64,000 nt of DNA from Catalinimonas niigatensis (GCF_030506285.1 NZ_CP119422.1:3243001-3307000), one strand, 5' to 3'. Shown: positions 1 through 8,641, counted from the stretch's first letter. The notes: generated from the sequence alone by a model not told the origin. Made by a program: numbers and translations.

Positions 1-699
1 ATCTGCTGCAATTGCTACCGCTACCAGGTCCAGCCATTCTACCAGTTGTTTATGATAATTTTTGGTACGTACACATAAACCATGAAGTAGTTTAAAACCT
101 ACTCCACACCCACACAGTTCTTTGAACGGATAGTTACAACCATCCTGCTTAGGATTGAGGATAGCGTGGGCGGGGGGTAACTGATCTCCTGGGCGGTGGT
201 GGTCACAGATAATAAAATCGATATTTCTTTTCCGGGCTTCATTGATCAGCCCTACTGCACGTATACCACAATCTAAGGAAATGATTAAGGAGAAGTCGTT
301 ATCTGCTGCATACTGTATGCCCTCTTCCGATATACCATAGCCTTCCTTATAACGATCAGGAATATAGTACTCTATATACTCATAGATGTTGTGCAGGAAA
401 CCGTAGGTCAGTGCTACAGAAGTGGTGCCATCCACATCATAATCCCCGTAAATCAGGATTTTTTCCGTTCGCTCCATAGCCAGGATCAGGCGGTTGACTG
501 CATGGTCCATATCTTTCATCAAAAAAGGATCATGCAACATTTTAAGGCTGGGCCTGAAGAAACATTTTGCCTCTTCAAAATCATTCACTCCCCGCTGGAT
601 CAGCAAATTTGCCAAAGCAGGACTTATGTTGATTTCATTTGAAAGTTTTTGAACCCTCTCTTCACCTGCCGATTCATGAAATACCCACCGCTTCTCCAT
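1..699 (-). CDS. recJ: Single-stranded-DNA-specific exonuclease RecJ, N-terminal part (gene runs off the window)
   Basis: I translated this from the minus strand: it begins at the ATG ending at 699 and stays open for 233 codons to the window edge, so the C-terminal half is missing. RecJ is a 5'-3' exonuclease acting on single-stranded DNA in RecF-pathway recombination and mismatch repair. The DHH phosphoesterase motifs are visible: DYDVDG at residues 86-91 (metal-binding motif I), SLDCG near 141-145, and DHH at 166-168 followed by RPG. The N-terminus MEKRWVFHES and the segment before motif I match the usual RecJ layout. It is followed on the same strand, after 29 nt, by a small lipoprotein gene that is probably unrelated in function. 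The family call is secure; only the partial length limits it. Confidence 0.93.
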   Translation of the reverse strand, partial: MEKRWVFHESAGEERVQKLSNEINISPALANLLIQRGVNDFEEAKCFFRPSLKMLHDPFLMKDMDHAVNRLILAMERTEKILIYGDYDVDGTTSVALTYGFLHNIYEYIEYYIPDRYKEGYGISEEGIQYAADNDFSLIISLDCGIRAVGLINEARKRNIDFIICDHHRPGDQLPPAHAILNPKQDGCNYPFKELCGCGVGFKLLHGLCVRTKNYHKQLVEWLDLVAVAIAAD

Positions 700-728
700 G
701 ACAATCCTTTTTGATGCTATACTAACTA

Positions 729-1292
729 TTATTTAGTAAAGCTAAATGAGTAATCAATTGTAAAACTGTCTATCTGTACACCACTCTCTTCATCTTCCTC
801 TACTAAAGTAATGTCATCCTCATCCAGAGTTAATATTACTCTAAGTGTATTGGCTGTAAGTTCTTCTATATTGAGAACAAGGCTGCTGACTTCAGCATTC
901 TCAACTTCAATCGTCAGATTCTGTTCATCAGAACTCAAAGCCCATGAATCCTGAAAAGAATTTTGGGAATTAGGATTCGTTAATACATAAGTATTATCCT
1001 CACTAAATGAAATGATTGTATTAGGAGGGAATATTTCATCAGCCAAGGAATCCAAAGCCTCTTCAAACATTTGAGCTTCTGCTGCAAATGGAGTACTTGA
1101 AATTGTCTCTTTGTTTAAAGTTATGCCACTAATCGTAATAGTGTAATCTGTTAATTCTCCAGTTTGAACTTCCCAACTTCCGATTAGTAAATCCTTACGG
1201 CTCACTTCATCGCCATCATCATCACTACAAGCCTGAAAGAGGAATATCAAGGCCAATAATGGCAACAGTAAAAATCTAGCATTTGAATTCAT
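729..1292 (-). CDS. Lipoprotein, lipocalin-like (187 aa)
   Basis: The reading frame is open further upstream, but the start chosen is the ATG ending at 1292. It gives MNSNARF, a hydrophobic stretch and a lipobox ending FLFQAC, followed by the acidic run SDDDGDE that is typical of Bacteroidota lipoproteins. The longer version would place an unlikely hydrophobic leader in front of the signal peptide. The mature part starts LLIGSWEV, a pattern seen in lipocalin-like domains, and is rich in short beta-strand segments and acidic residues (EEDEES near the end). It is predicted to be anchored in the outer or inner membrane facing the periplasm or surface. No catalytic residues can be recognised and the function is unknown. 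It lies between recJ and a SPOR-domain gene that ends in its own terminator, so it is probably transcribed alone or with recJ. Confidence 0.7.
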   Translation of the reverse strand: MNSNARFLLLPLLALIFLFQACSDDDGDEVSRKDLLIGSWEVQTGELTDYTITISGITLNKETISSTPFAAEAQMFEEALDSLADEIFPPNTIISFSEDNTYVLTNPNSQNSFQDSWALSSDEQNLTIEVENAEVSSLVLNIEELTANTLRVILTLDEDDITLVEEDEESGVQIDSFTIDYSFSFTK

Positions 1293-1361
1293 TATCGTTA
1301 GGGGTTTATTTATTTTTTTTATAAATATAAAGATGCGGAACCTGACGCAATAATACAACAC

Positions 1362-1396
1362 AAAAAGAGCGTACACTCCTAATAAGTATACGCTCT
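1362..1396 (-). terminator. Rho-independent terminator after the SPOR-domain gene
   Basis: On the minus strand AGAGCGTA (1396-1389) pairs with TACGCTCT (1373-1366) across a 15-nt loop and is followed by TTTTTG. It sits 29 nt past the stop of the SPOR-domain gene. Confidence 0.75.
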
Positions 1397-1424
1397 TTGT
1401 GCAGCTTTTAGATTTCCCTGACTA

Positions 1425-2078
1425 TTATTCGCTGCTCTGATTGCTTCTAAGATTTTCCAATACTTCTTTGATAGGCACGCGTGCACCATCACGATAAGGC
1501 ACAATCCAGGCATCTTTTACCCCCATAGCTCTCAGGTATTTTTTAAATTTATCAGCTTCCCAATAGTCACGGAAATTGCCCAAAGTATAAATTTGTAAGC
1601 CCTGAGCATCAGTCTCTCCATTAAAGCTTTCGCTGGAACTTAGATACTGTTCCAGGTTCTTGTCACGGTAAGCTCCAATCTGTACCCTAAAGATCAGTCC
1701 TTCATCATACTGATTAGAAATAGGCACATTTTGCTCTGCCGGCTTAGCTTGTAGTTCAGCACGCGCCTCCTCAAGTTGACCTTCTAATCTTCGTACCTGG
1801 TCCTTCAGTTGCCTGATTTCTGACTCTTTGCTCTCTGATTGATTTTTTAGTGATGTGATTTCACCTGAAAGTTCGCTTGCCTGCTGCTTGAACTCTTGCT
1901 GTTGATCTTGTAATTTTTGAAAATCAGCAGCATTCATTTTCTTCAGTTCTTTCAGCTTACTTTTTTGCTCTTTTTTCAATCGCTTTTTTTCCTTTTTGGA
2001 AAGCTCCTGAGCTTGAGTTGCTTCAGGAATAACCGTCAGCGTAAAGAGAAAGAGGACTATAATCCACAGATACTTCAT
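1425..2078 (-). CDS. Exported coiled-coil protein with C-terminal SPOR-like domain (217 aa)
   Basis: A signal peptide (residues 1-23, ending ATQAQ) is followed by a strongly charged Lys/Glu coiled coil from about 25 to 110, a short Pro/Asn linker, and a C-terminal domain from about 128 to 200. That domain begins FRVQIGAYRDK and continues YTLGNFRDYWEADKFKKYLRA, the pattern of SPOR domains, which in characterised proteins bind denuded septal peptidoglycan. A periplasmic role at the cell wall or division site is therefore inferred. The gene stands alone between fumC and a lipoprotein, with a terminator directly downstream. The coiled-coil part could be mistaken for ezrin/radixin/moesin-like proteins; that similarity is compositional. 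The SPOR assignment is likely but not certain from sequence alone. Confidence 0.75.
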   Translation of the reverse strand: MKYLWIIVLFLFTLTVIPEATQAQELSKKEKKRLKKEQKSKLKELKKMNAADFQKLQDQQQEFKQQASELSGEITSLKNQSESKESEIRQLKDQVRRLEGQLEEARAELQAKPAEQNVPISNQYDEGLIFRVQIGAYRDKNLEQYLSSSESFNGETDAQGLQIYTLGNFRDYWEADKFKKYLRAMGVKDAWIVPYRDGARVPIKEVLENLRSNQSSE

Positions 2079-2127
2079 GGTATTTATTCGTATGTTGTAA
2101 GTAGCACATATGCTTTTAGCAAGATTT

Positions 2128-3528
2128 TTACTTCAAACTTCCTACCATATTTTCAGGAACGACCCACTCATCAAATTGTTCATTGGTTAGCAATCCGCTG
2201 GCAACAGCTGCTTCACGTAAGGTTGTTCCTTTTTCATAGGCTTTCTTCGCTATTTTTGCTGCATTTTCATATCCAATGTGTGGATTTAATGCAGTGACCA
2301 GCATCAGAGAGTTCTCAAGATTCTTCTTGATCACCTCCACATTAGGTTCAATACCTACTGCACAATGCTCATTGAAAGACTCACAAGCGTCACCTAACAA
2401 TCTGGCAGAGTTGAGTAGATTGTAAATCATCAAAGGCTTGAACACATTCAGTTCAAACTGACCATTCATGCCTCCTATGCTAATGGCAGCGTCATTGCCA
2501 ATCACCTGCGCACATACCATCGTAAGCGCTTCGCATTGGGTGGGATTTACCTTACCAGGCATGATAGAAGAACCTGGCTCGTTGGCAGGGATCAATATTT
2601 CTCCAATACCACAGCGAGGCCCAGAGGCCAGCATTCGGATGTCATTTCCTATTTTCATGAGGCTAACAGCCAGTTGCTTCAACGCACCGGAAGTTCCTAC
2701 TATGGCATCATGTGCTGCCAGACCTTCAAATTTATTCGGCGCAGTTACAAAAGGGTGTCCTGCGTATTTGGCAATTTTTTCGGCTACCAACTTAGCATAT
2801 CCCTGAGGGGTATTGAGTCCTGTGCCTACAGCAGTACCGCCCAGAGCCAACTCTGAAAGATGAGAAAGCGTGCTTTTGATAGCCCGCACAGCATGATCCA
2901 ACTGGGCAACATATCCGCTAAACTCATGGCTCAGTTTGAGCGGTGTAGCATCCATAAAATGCGTTCGTCCGATTTTGACGATGTCGCCAAATGAAGTCAC
3001 TTTTTCATTTAGTGTATTTCGGAGTTTTTCTAGCTTAGGTAGGGTTTGCTCCGTAATCATGCTGTATGCCGCGATGTGCATAGCTGTAGGGAAGGTATCA
3101 TTTGATGATTGAGATTTGTTCACGTCATCATTGGGGTGAATCTTTTTCTTTGCATCGCTCAAATTCCCGCCCATCAGCACATGTGCCCGGTTGGCCACTA
3201 CTTCATTGACATTCATATTACTTTGCGTGCCTGAGCCAGTTTGCCACACCACCAGCGGAAACTGATCATCATGCTGCCCGGCCAGTATCTCATCACAGGC
3301 TTTTGCAATTATCTCATACTTTTCTCTATCCAAAACATTTAGCTCAAAGTTAGTTTCAGCAGCAGATTTTTTGAGAATGGCAAATGCGTGAATGATTTCC
3401 ATAGGCATCTGCATGGCTGCACCACCTATCTTAAAGTTTTCTTTAGATCTTTGCGTTTGTGCGCCCCAGTACTTTTCAGCGGGCACATTGATTTCGCCCA
3501 TTGTATCTTTTTCTACTCTGTACTCCAT
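2128..3528 (-). CDS. fumC: Class II fumarate hydratase
   Basis: The 466-aa length matches class II fumarases (about 460-467). The enzyme hydrates fumarate to L-malate in the TCA cycle in the cytosol without an Fe-S cluster. The superfamily signature [11 protein letters not shown] is complete around residue 320 and carries the catalytic Ser of the mobile loop. Other fumarase segments are visible: [32 protein letters not shown], and [19 protein letters not shown]. The N-terminus [28 protein letters not shown] is also canonical, supporting the start. The gene is single, with no neighbours of the TCA cycle. On the minus strand a -7-like TAAATTTG lies at 3587-3580, but no TTG is found at the right distance. 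Aspartase is a relative, but the residues around the substrate loops fit fumarase. Confidence 0.96.
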   Translation of the reverse strand: MEYRVEKDTMGEINVPAEKYWGAQTQRSKENFKIGGAAMQMPMEIIHAFAILKKSAAETNFELNVLDREKYEIIAKACDEILAGQHDDQFPLVVWQTGSGTQSNMNVNEVVANRAHVLMGGNLSDAKKKIHPNDDVNKSQSSNDTFPTAMHIAAYSMITEQTLPKLEKLRNTLNEKVTSFGDIVKIGRTHFMDATPLKLSHEFSGYVAQLDHAVRAIKSTLSHLSELALGGTAVGTGLNTPQGYAKLVAEKIAKYAGHPFVTAPNKFEGLAAHDAIVGTSGALKQLAVSLMKIGNDIRMLASGPRCGIGEILIPANEPGSSIMPGKVNPTQCEALTMVCAQVIGNDAAISIGGMNGQFELNVFKPLMIYNLLNSARLLGDACESFNEHCAVGIEPNVEVIKKNLENSLMLVTALNPHIGYENAAKIAKKAYEKGTTLREAAVASGLLTNEQFDEWVVPENMVGSLK

Positions 3529-3800
3529 CTTAATTTTCTTGTAAGGATAAAAAATTGATGTTATGGTTTATGTTGCTAGCAAATTTAAAAAATTTATCCA
3601 GTCCTCCATTTTTATCTCCATGCTAAGCTTCTTCTTCATCTTTGGCAGTATAAAGGTGATGGCTTAGCATGTTACTAGCGCATGACTTAGTATATTTGCT
3701 GCATATTTCATCAGAATCTATCCTAGCACCGCACGATATGCTGTGTACATCTGTTAGCAATGTCACCCTTTCTGATGGGAATTATTTGTAATCATGATCT

Positions 3801-4586
3801 ATGAAACCTAGAAAAAAATTTAGCAAAACCAGCAAGCCTGATAAAGATTCTGCCCCACCTTCAGAAAAAAAAGGCGATGGACTAGTTCGGCTCAATAAAT
3901 ATATCGCAAATGCCGGAGTATGCTCTCGACGCGAAGCAGATACATTAATCAGTGCCGGAGAGATCAAAGTAAATGGTAAAGTAGTCACTGAACTAGGCAC
4001 AAAAGTAAAAATCACTGACCGTGTTGTACATAAAGGGAAATCGCTTAATCCGGAAAAGCTGATGTATGTACTGCTAAACAAACCTAAAAATTATATTACC
4101 ACTACCGATGATCCTGAGGAAAGAAAGACAGTAATGCAGTTGGTTGCCAAAGCCTGCGAAGAACGTATTTATCCGGTAGGCCGGCTTGACCGAAATACTA
4201 CCGGTCTGCTGCTACTTACCAATGATGGAGAGTTGGCAGATAAACTGGCCCATCCTTCTAATAATGTAAAAAAGTTGTATCAGGTAGATATTGACAAACC
4301 TATTACTGATGAGGATTTTCTTAAAATTCAGGATGGAGTCACTTTGGAAGATGGTCTGGCACAGGTAGATGAGCTTGGTCTGGTTAATGAAACCCGTACT
4401 AGCTTAGGCATACAAATTCATATTGGTAGAAATAGAATTGTAAGACGGATTTTTGAACATTTGGGCTACGATGTAGTACGACTGGACCGTGTTATGTACG
4501 CTGGCCTTACTAAGAAAGACCTTCCCAGGGGAACCTGGCGACATCTGACTCCGAAGGAAGTAATTCAGCTAAAACACTTGCGATAA
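3801..4586 (+). CDS. rluB: Ribosomal large-subunit pseudouridine synthase, RluB/RsuA family (261 aa)
   Basis: The protein has a basic, low-complexity N-terminus (residues 1-25), an S4 RNA-binding domain (about 28-75, VRLNKYIANAGVCSRREAD) and a RsuA-type pseudouridine synthase domain. The catalytic Asp is D130 in GRLDRNTTGLLLLTNDG, and the family segment RQIHIGRNRIVRRIFEHLG is represented by QIHIGRNRIVRRIFEHLG. RluB modifies helix 80-93 of 23S rRNA in other bacteria; RluE, RluF and RsuA share the fold, so the exact target base is an inference from the S4 domain and C-terminal length. It is a single gene, flanked upstream by fumC on the other strand and downstream by a long gene-free stretch with hairpins. 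Confidence 0.88.
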   Translation: MKPRKKFSKTSKPDKDSAPPSEKKGDGLVRLNKYIANAGVCSRREADTLISAGEIKVNGKVVTELGTKVKITDRVVHKGKSLNPEKLMYVLLNKPKNYITTTDDPEERKTVMQLVAKACEERIYPVGRLDRNTTGLLLLTNDGELADKLAHPSNNVKKLYQVDIDKPITDEDFLKIQDGVTLEDGLAQVDELGLVNETRTSLGIQIHIGRNRIVRRIFEHLGYDVVRLDRVMYAGLTKKDLPRGTWRHLTPKEVIQLKHLR

Positions 4587-4650
4587 ATACTTTTGAAAGG
4601 GAAGATAGTTTGGTAGAGTAGAATTTTTTTTGAATATTAGCAGTGCCAAA

Positions 4651-4912
4651 AAAAAGGAGGCGCCCGTCTAGTAGCAAGCAGCCTCTTTTATTACACTACA
4701 CAACCTAACCTAAATTCTTAATATTTTAATTTCTATATTGGTTTTAGAAGTTAAGGAAAAGGAGCCATCTGTCCAGAATGCAGATGACTTCTTTTTACAC
4801 TACACAACCTAACCTATAATTTTTTCGTCTTTTCTTTTTATTTTAGGAGGAATAAAGGAGGCAATCTAAATGAATTGCCTCTTTTGATATATTACACAAC
4901 CTAACCTATTCT
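4651..4912. repeat. Three tandem hairpin-plus-box units
   Basis: Three hairpins are each followed within about 20 nt by the same 15-nt box ACACAACCTAACCTA (4698-4712, 4802-4816, 4894-4908; spacing 104 and 92 nt). For the first two the identity extends 7 nt further upstream (4691-4712 and 4795-4816). The hairpins are GAGGC/GCCTC (4657-4661 with 4681-4685), CATCTG/CAGATG (4766-4771 with 4781-4786) and GAGGCAAT/ATTGCCTC (4858-4865 with 4874-4881). Each has a T-run on its 3' side and A-rich sequence on its 5' side, so each could terminate transcription in both directions. The stems differ in sequence while the box is constant. That suggests either repeated small RNAs or stacked terminators after rluB. 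No coding sequence was found. The type of element is unknown. Confidence 0.6.
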
Positions 4913-5395
4913 ATTGATCTTTTTTTGATAAGGTATCTTCTTCTCTTTCCTCTTCTTTGCCTTACCCTTTTGATAATAACAAATTTAGAGCTTGAACTAA
5001 GCTTTACCTCATGGGTATGGGTGCTTTACCTACATGTGTAATTTTATTTTCTACTGTAAAAATGCTTTCTTTTATGCGTATAACTTATTTTATTCACTTT
5101 TGAACTTATTAAATATAGGCTTTTATAAAATCCTGAGTATGCTCATATTTTTATAGTAGGGACAAATCGAAATATTGACTGCTTTTTTTATAAATAATGA
5201 ATAATTTTAAACTAAATCTTTCTTTTTAAGAAATTCTTTAAATAAGTGGAGATATTTTTCCTAAAAAATTATGTTATTCAAAATAGTATGCTTGCCTACT
5301 ATTTTGCTAATTGTATATATTTGCCTGCGTTGGAAATTAATTGTGTAATGGGCAGTGGGGGCGTAACTTTTAAACCAAAAGGAAGGAAAAATCAT
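4913..5395. other. AT-rich gene-free stretch
   Basis: No convincing coding sequence is present. A possible plus-strand promoter, TTG (5292-5294), 21 nt, TATATTTG (5316-5323), is followed only by a short frame that runs antisense into tRNA-Phe, so I do not call a gene. Nothing else is recognisable. Confidence 0.5.
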
Positions 5396-5425
5396 AAAAA
5401 AAGCCTTTTCGTAAATACGAAAAGG
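5396..5425 (-). terminator. Terminator of tRNA-Phe
   Basis: On the minus strand GCCTTTTCGT pairs with ACGAAAAGGC around a 4-nt loop (as read, CCTTTTCGT ATTT ACGAAAAGG) and is followed by seven T. It begins 4 nt past the tRNA 3' end. Confidence 0.85.
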
Positions 5426-5429
5426 CCTG

Positions 5430-5502
5430 TGGTGATGAGTGGGCTCGAACCACCGACTCACGGATTTTCAGTCCGATGCTCTACCAACTGAGCTACATCA
5501 CC
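5430..5502 (-). tRNA. tRNA-Phe (anticodon GAA)
   Basis: The minus strand folds as a complete 73-nt cloverleaf. The acceptor GGTGATG pairs with CATCACC, the D stem is GCTC/GAGC, the anticodon stem is TCGGA/TCCGT around loop CTGAAAA with GAA at positions 34-36, and the T arm is GGTGG-TTCGAGC-CCACT. The discriminator is A. The 3' CCA is not encoded (the genome continues CAG), so it must be added after transcription. Confidence 0.95.
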
Positions 5503-5514
5503 TTAATGAGGGTA

Positions 5515-5545
5515 CAAAAGTAGAAGAAATTTGATAGCGTTGCAA
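5515..5545 (-). promoter_or_regulatory. Bacteroidota-type promoter of tRNA-Phe
   Basis: On the minus strand TTG (5545-5543), a 20-nt spacer and TACTTTTG (5522-5515) match the TTTG/TAnnTTTG promoter consensus. The -7 box lies 12 nt before the tRNA. The same arrangement precedes tRNA-His and leucine dehydrogenase in this window. Confidence 0.7.
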
Positions 5546-5571
5546 TAGATACTCATAAAAAAAATAAAAAA

Positions 5572-6936
5572 ATGACAGGACTTATTATGCAAATAACTTT
5601 TCTTCTGGTCTTGGCCGTAGCAGGCTACATTCTTTTCAGAAGGATCAGCAGGATCAGAAAGAATATTTTGTTGGGAAAAGGAGAAGCACATAACAACCAT
5701 TCCTCCGAGCGCTTCAAAAATATGCTGCTGATTGCCTTTGGTCAGAAAAAGATGTTTAAGAAAGTAATTCCTGCTTTACTCCACCTTGCGCTTTATGTCG
5801 GTTTTGTTGTAATCAATCTGGAAGTGCTGGAATTTGTACTGGATGGAATCTTCGGTACGCATCGTATTTTTGCGCCTACATTGGGCGGTTTTTACACAAT
5901 ACCCATCAATATCTTTGAGTTTCTAGCGGTAGCGGTAATTATCTCTTGTGTTATCTTCTTATGGCGTAGAAATGTACTCACGATAAGGCGCTTTCATGCG
6001 CAGGAACTGACCTCATGGCCCAAACTGGATGCCAATATTATTTTGATCGTAGAGATTGTACTGATGCTGGCCATACTCACCATGAATGCTACCGACCAGA
6101 TTCTACAAGATCGACCTGATGCAAGCTACCCTGAAACGGGTTTTTTATTTTTTAGCGCTTTGCTTATTCCTTTGTTTGAGGGGCTATCTACCGGCACTTT
6201 GATATTTATAGAGCGCTTTGCCTGGTGGTTTCATATTATTGGCATTTTAGGCTTTGCCATCTACATTACGTATTCTAAACACCTGCATATTTTCATGGCA
6301 TTTCCAAACACTTATTATGCCCGTCTGGCTCCTAAAGGAAAAATGGAAAATATGCCAGCGGTGACCAAGGAAGTACAAATCATGCTGGGAGTGCCTCCTG
6401 AAAATGGAGATGTAACAATAAATGCTGAAGAAATCAGTCGCTTTGGTGCCAAAGACATTAATGACCTGGACTGGAGAGACATTATGGGAGCTTACGCCTG
6501 TACCGAATGCGGACGTTGCACTGCCGAATGCCCAGCAAACCAGACCGGAAAAAAACTATCCCCCCGAAAAATAATGATGGATACCCGTGACAGGGCGGAA
6601 GATGTAGGAAAGGATCTGGAAAAAGGAGGTAAAGGACTGGAAGATGGCAAATCACTACTGGATAATTATATCACCCGAGAGGAAATCAATGCCTGTACTT
6701 CCTGTAATGCCTGTGTAGAGGCTTGTCCGGTGAGTATTAATCCATTGTCTATCATACTACAGATGAGACGCTATGTGGCGATGGAAGAAGCACAATCTCC
6801 TGCATCTTGGAATGCCATGTTTTCTAATATAGAAAACAACTTTGCTCCCTGGAAATTTGCCCCCTCCGATCGTTTCAATTGGGCTGATGAACTCAAAAAT
6901 GAGTCTGCTGCCACCCAAAAAGAAAAACACAATTAA
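5572..6936 (+). CDS. Membrane-bound 4Fe-4S electron-transfer protein, HdrE/NarI-like plus ferredoxin domain (454 aa)
   Basis: About six hydrophobic segments fill residues 5-245, followed by a soluble ferredoxin-like domain. Its first cluster motif is C310-T-E-C313-G-R-C316-T-A-E-C320-P; the second is CTSCNACVEACP around 374-386. The layout matches fused membrane/Fe-S subunits of the heterodisulfide-reductase-like and glycerol-3-phosphate dehydrogenase-like systems, with electrons passing between quinone and soluble partners. The next gene starts 12 nt later and encodes a CCG-domain protein, its usual partner; the two are likely one operon and one complex. The electron donor and acceptor cannot be read from the sequence. 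The ATG at 5572 was kept; an in-frame ATG at 5587 would remove five residues and is equally possible. Confidence 0.82.
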   Translation: MTGLIMQITFLLVLAVAGYILFRRISRIRKNILLGKGEAHNNHSSERFKNMLLIAFGQKKMFKKVIPALLHLALYVGFVVINLEVLEFVLDGIFGTHRIFAPTLGGFYTIPINIFEFLAVAVIISCVIFLWRRNVLTIRRFHAQELTSWPKLDANIILIVEIVLMLAILTMNATDQILQDRPDASYPETGFLFFSALLIPLFEGLSTGTLIFIERFAWWFHIIGILGFAIYITYSKHLHIFMAFPNTYYARLAPKGKMENMPAVTKEVQIMLGVPPENGDVTINAEEISRFGAKDINDLDWRDIMGAYACTECGRCTAECPANQTGKKLSPRKIMMDTRDRAEDVGKDLEKGGKGLEDGKSLLDNYITREEINACTSCNACVEACPVSINPLSIILQMRRYVAMEEAQSPASWNAMFSNIENNFAPWKFAPSDRFNWADELKNESAATQKEKHN

Positions 6937-6948
6937 AATTGTAAAAGC

Positions 6949-7824
6949 ATGAGTGAACAAGAAAATAAGATCATATCTGATGTTAATGAAAATAATGTAT
7001 CAACTCAGTCTACAGAAACCTCCACTTCAAGTATAAAAAATATAGAAGTGCCTACGATGGCTGAAATGGTTGCTGAAGGGGAGGAAGCGGAAGTATTATT
7101 CTGGGTAGGATGCGCAGGCTCATATGACGATCGGTACAAGAGAGTTACCAAAGCATTTGTCAAGATTCTACATAAGGTAGGCATCAAGTTCGCTGTTTTG
7201 GGTCAGGAAGAAAGCTGTACTGGTGATCCTGCTCGGCGTGCGGGTAATGAGTTTCTCTTTCAGATGCAGGCAGCTTCCAACATTCAGGTACTCAATGGAT
7301 ACAATGTTAAGAAGATTGTTACTGCCTGTCCCCATTGTTTTAATACCCTTAAAAATGAATATCCTGAGTTGGGTGGTGATTACGAAGTCATCCATCACTC
7401 TACTTTCCTGCAACAACTGATCAATGAAGGAAAAATCAAATTAGAGGGCGGCGGTACATTTAAAGGAAAGAAGATTACCTATCATGACTCTTGCTTTTTG
7501 GGCCGAGCAAATAATATCTATGAAGCACCACGCGAAGTGCTGGAAGCACTGGATGCAGACCTGATTGAGATGAAACGCTGCCGTACCAAGGGATTTTGCT
7601 GTGGGGCAGGTGGTGCACAAATGTTTAAAGATGCTGAACCTGGCAGAAAAGAAGTGAATATAGACCGAACAGAAGAAGCATTATCTACAGGGGCACAAAC
7701 TATTGCGGTAGCTTGTCCTTTTTGTATGACGATGATGAGCGATGGGGTAAAAAATAAGAATAAAGAAAAAGAAGTGTCGGTGAAAGACATCGCCGAACTG
7801 ATTGCTGAAAACGAAAAGCTTTGA
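6949..7824 (+). CDS. CCG-domain Fe-S oxidoreductase, HdrB/GlpC-like (291 aa)
   Basis: After a Ser/Thr-rich N-terminal tail of about 40 residues the protein carries two cysteine-rich CCG repeats. The first includes WVGCAGSYDDR, EESCTGDPARR and TACPHCFNTL. The second includes YHDSCFLGR, GFCCGAGGAQMF and ACPFCMTMM. In characterised relatives (HdrB, LutA, GlpC) these cysteines hold a non-cubane or 4Fe-4S cluster used for electron transfer or disulfide chemistry. The protein has no signal peptide or membrane segment and should sit on the cytoplasmic face of the membrane, bound to the upstream subunit with which it shares an operon (12 nt gap). A strong terminator follows within 10 nt. Substrate unknown. 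Confidence 0.85.
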   Translation: MSEQENKIISDVNENNVSTQSTETSTSSIKNIEVPTMAEMVAEGEEAEVLFWVGCAGSYDDRYKRVTKAFVKILHKVGIKFAVLGQEESCTGDPARRAGNEFLFQMQAASNIQVLNGYNVKKIVTACPHCFNTLKNEYPELGGDYEVIHHSTFLQQLINEGKIKLEGGGTFKGKKITYHDSCFLGRANNIYEAPREVLEALDADLIEMKRCRTKGFCCGAGGAQMFKDAEPGRKEVNIDRTEEALSTGAQTIAVACPFCMTMMSDGVKNKNKEKEVSVKDIAELIAENEKL

Positions 7825-7832
7825 TTGCTATT

Positions 7833-7863
7833 AACCCGCAGACAAGTTTTGCGGGCTTTTTTT
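7833..7863 (+). terminator. Terminator of the Fe-S protein operon
   Basis: CCCGCA and TGCGGG form a stem around a short loop (7835-7855), followed by seven T after a C. It starts about 10 nt after the stop codon. The 270 bases from here to 8134 hold no gene that I can support. Confidence 0.85.
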
Positions 7864-8134
7864 ATTCAAATAGACTCATATTTATTCCTTCTTTACCCGG
7901 CATTTTAGTATTTCCTACCGGCTTATTATTTACAAACCAGCCTATGTGTTTTGCCTGTAGATTAGCTCTTCAGGAGAAGTTATTCTGGCTGGATCAAGAT
8001 AGCAATTCATCATCAGAGAGAAATCCTCAAGATAGCAAACGTTGTTGCTTTTGAAAGTGTTAGTACAACAGTAAAACATTCATTAAATTAAGAACATTTA
8101 ATTTGTAATTTACCAACGCTAAAGATCATCTTTT

Positions 8135-8641
8135 ATGTATATACCTTTTGAAGATATGTCGGCAGAGGCCCGGGTTTGGATTTATCAGGCCAGCCGTCCG
8201 CTGAGCCAGGCAGAAGAAAATTATGCGCAGCAACTGGGTCAGCAATTTACATCAGCATGGTCTGCCCATGGTAATGCACTTCATGCTTCTGTCAAAGTTT
8301 TTCACCATCGCTTTCTGGTAATAGCAGTAGATGAGTCTTACAATGCTGCCAGCGGGTGCTCTATTGATGCTTCTGTCGCACTAATAAAGGAGTTGGAAGA
8401 AAAATTCAGCACAGAAAGAGAGTCTTTTTCCTTCTTTGACCGCACCAAGGTTGCTTTCCTTCATCAGGATGAAGTATTTGTTGAATCAACAGCACAGTTA
8501 AAACAACAAGTGGCCGAAGGAAAAATTAAGCCAGAGACTCTGACTTTTAATAACCTGGTCAGCAGTAAAGCACAGTTTGAAAAAGAATGGTTAGTTCCTG
8601 CCAAAGAATCATGGCTTGCCCGTTATTTCAAGACTAGCTAA
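8135..8641 (+). CDS. Conserved Bacteroidota protein, often labelled 'ABC transporter ATPase' (168 aa)
   Basis: The start MYIPFEDMSAEARVWIYQASRPL and the length match a small conserved protein found in many Bacteroidota. From memory, databases often label it an ABC transporter ATPase. The sequence has no Walker A (no GxxGxGK[ST]), no ABC signature and no Walker B, so that label is not supported. Visible features are a soluble alpha/beta composition, the segment GNALHASVKVFHHRFLVIAVDES around residues 47-70, and the central SGCSIDASVALIKELEEKF. There is no signal peptide, so it is cytoplasmic. It stands alone between the Fe-S operon and a PorE-like lipoprotein. The function is unknown. Confidence 0.8.
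   Translation: MYIPFEDMSAEARVWIYQASRPLSQAEENYAQQLGQQFTSAWSAHGNALHASVKVFHHRFLVIAVDESYNAASGCSIDASVALIKELEEKFSTERESFSFFDRTKVAFLHQDEVFVESTAQLKQQVAEGKIKPETLTFNNLVSSKAQFEKEWLVPAKESWLARYFKTS

Noticed and set aside
391-642. Plus-strand frame of 83 aa
   Set aside because: It is antisense to recJ, whose DHH motifs are intact on the minus strand, so it is a shadow frame.
5246-5491. Plus-strand frame of 81 aa, with a possible promoter at 5292-5323
   Set aside because: The frame runs into tRNA-Phe on the opposite strand and has no recognisable motif. A Met inside it would give MGSGGVTFKPKGRK, but there is no family match and the 3' part is tRNA sequence.
7821-8054. Plus-strand frame of 77 aa after the Fe-S operon
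   Set aside because: It begins inside the stop region of the Fe-S gene and spans a clear terminator; no codon-use or motif support.
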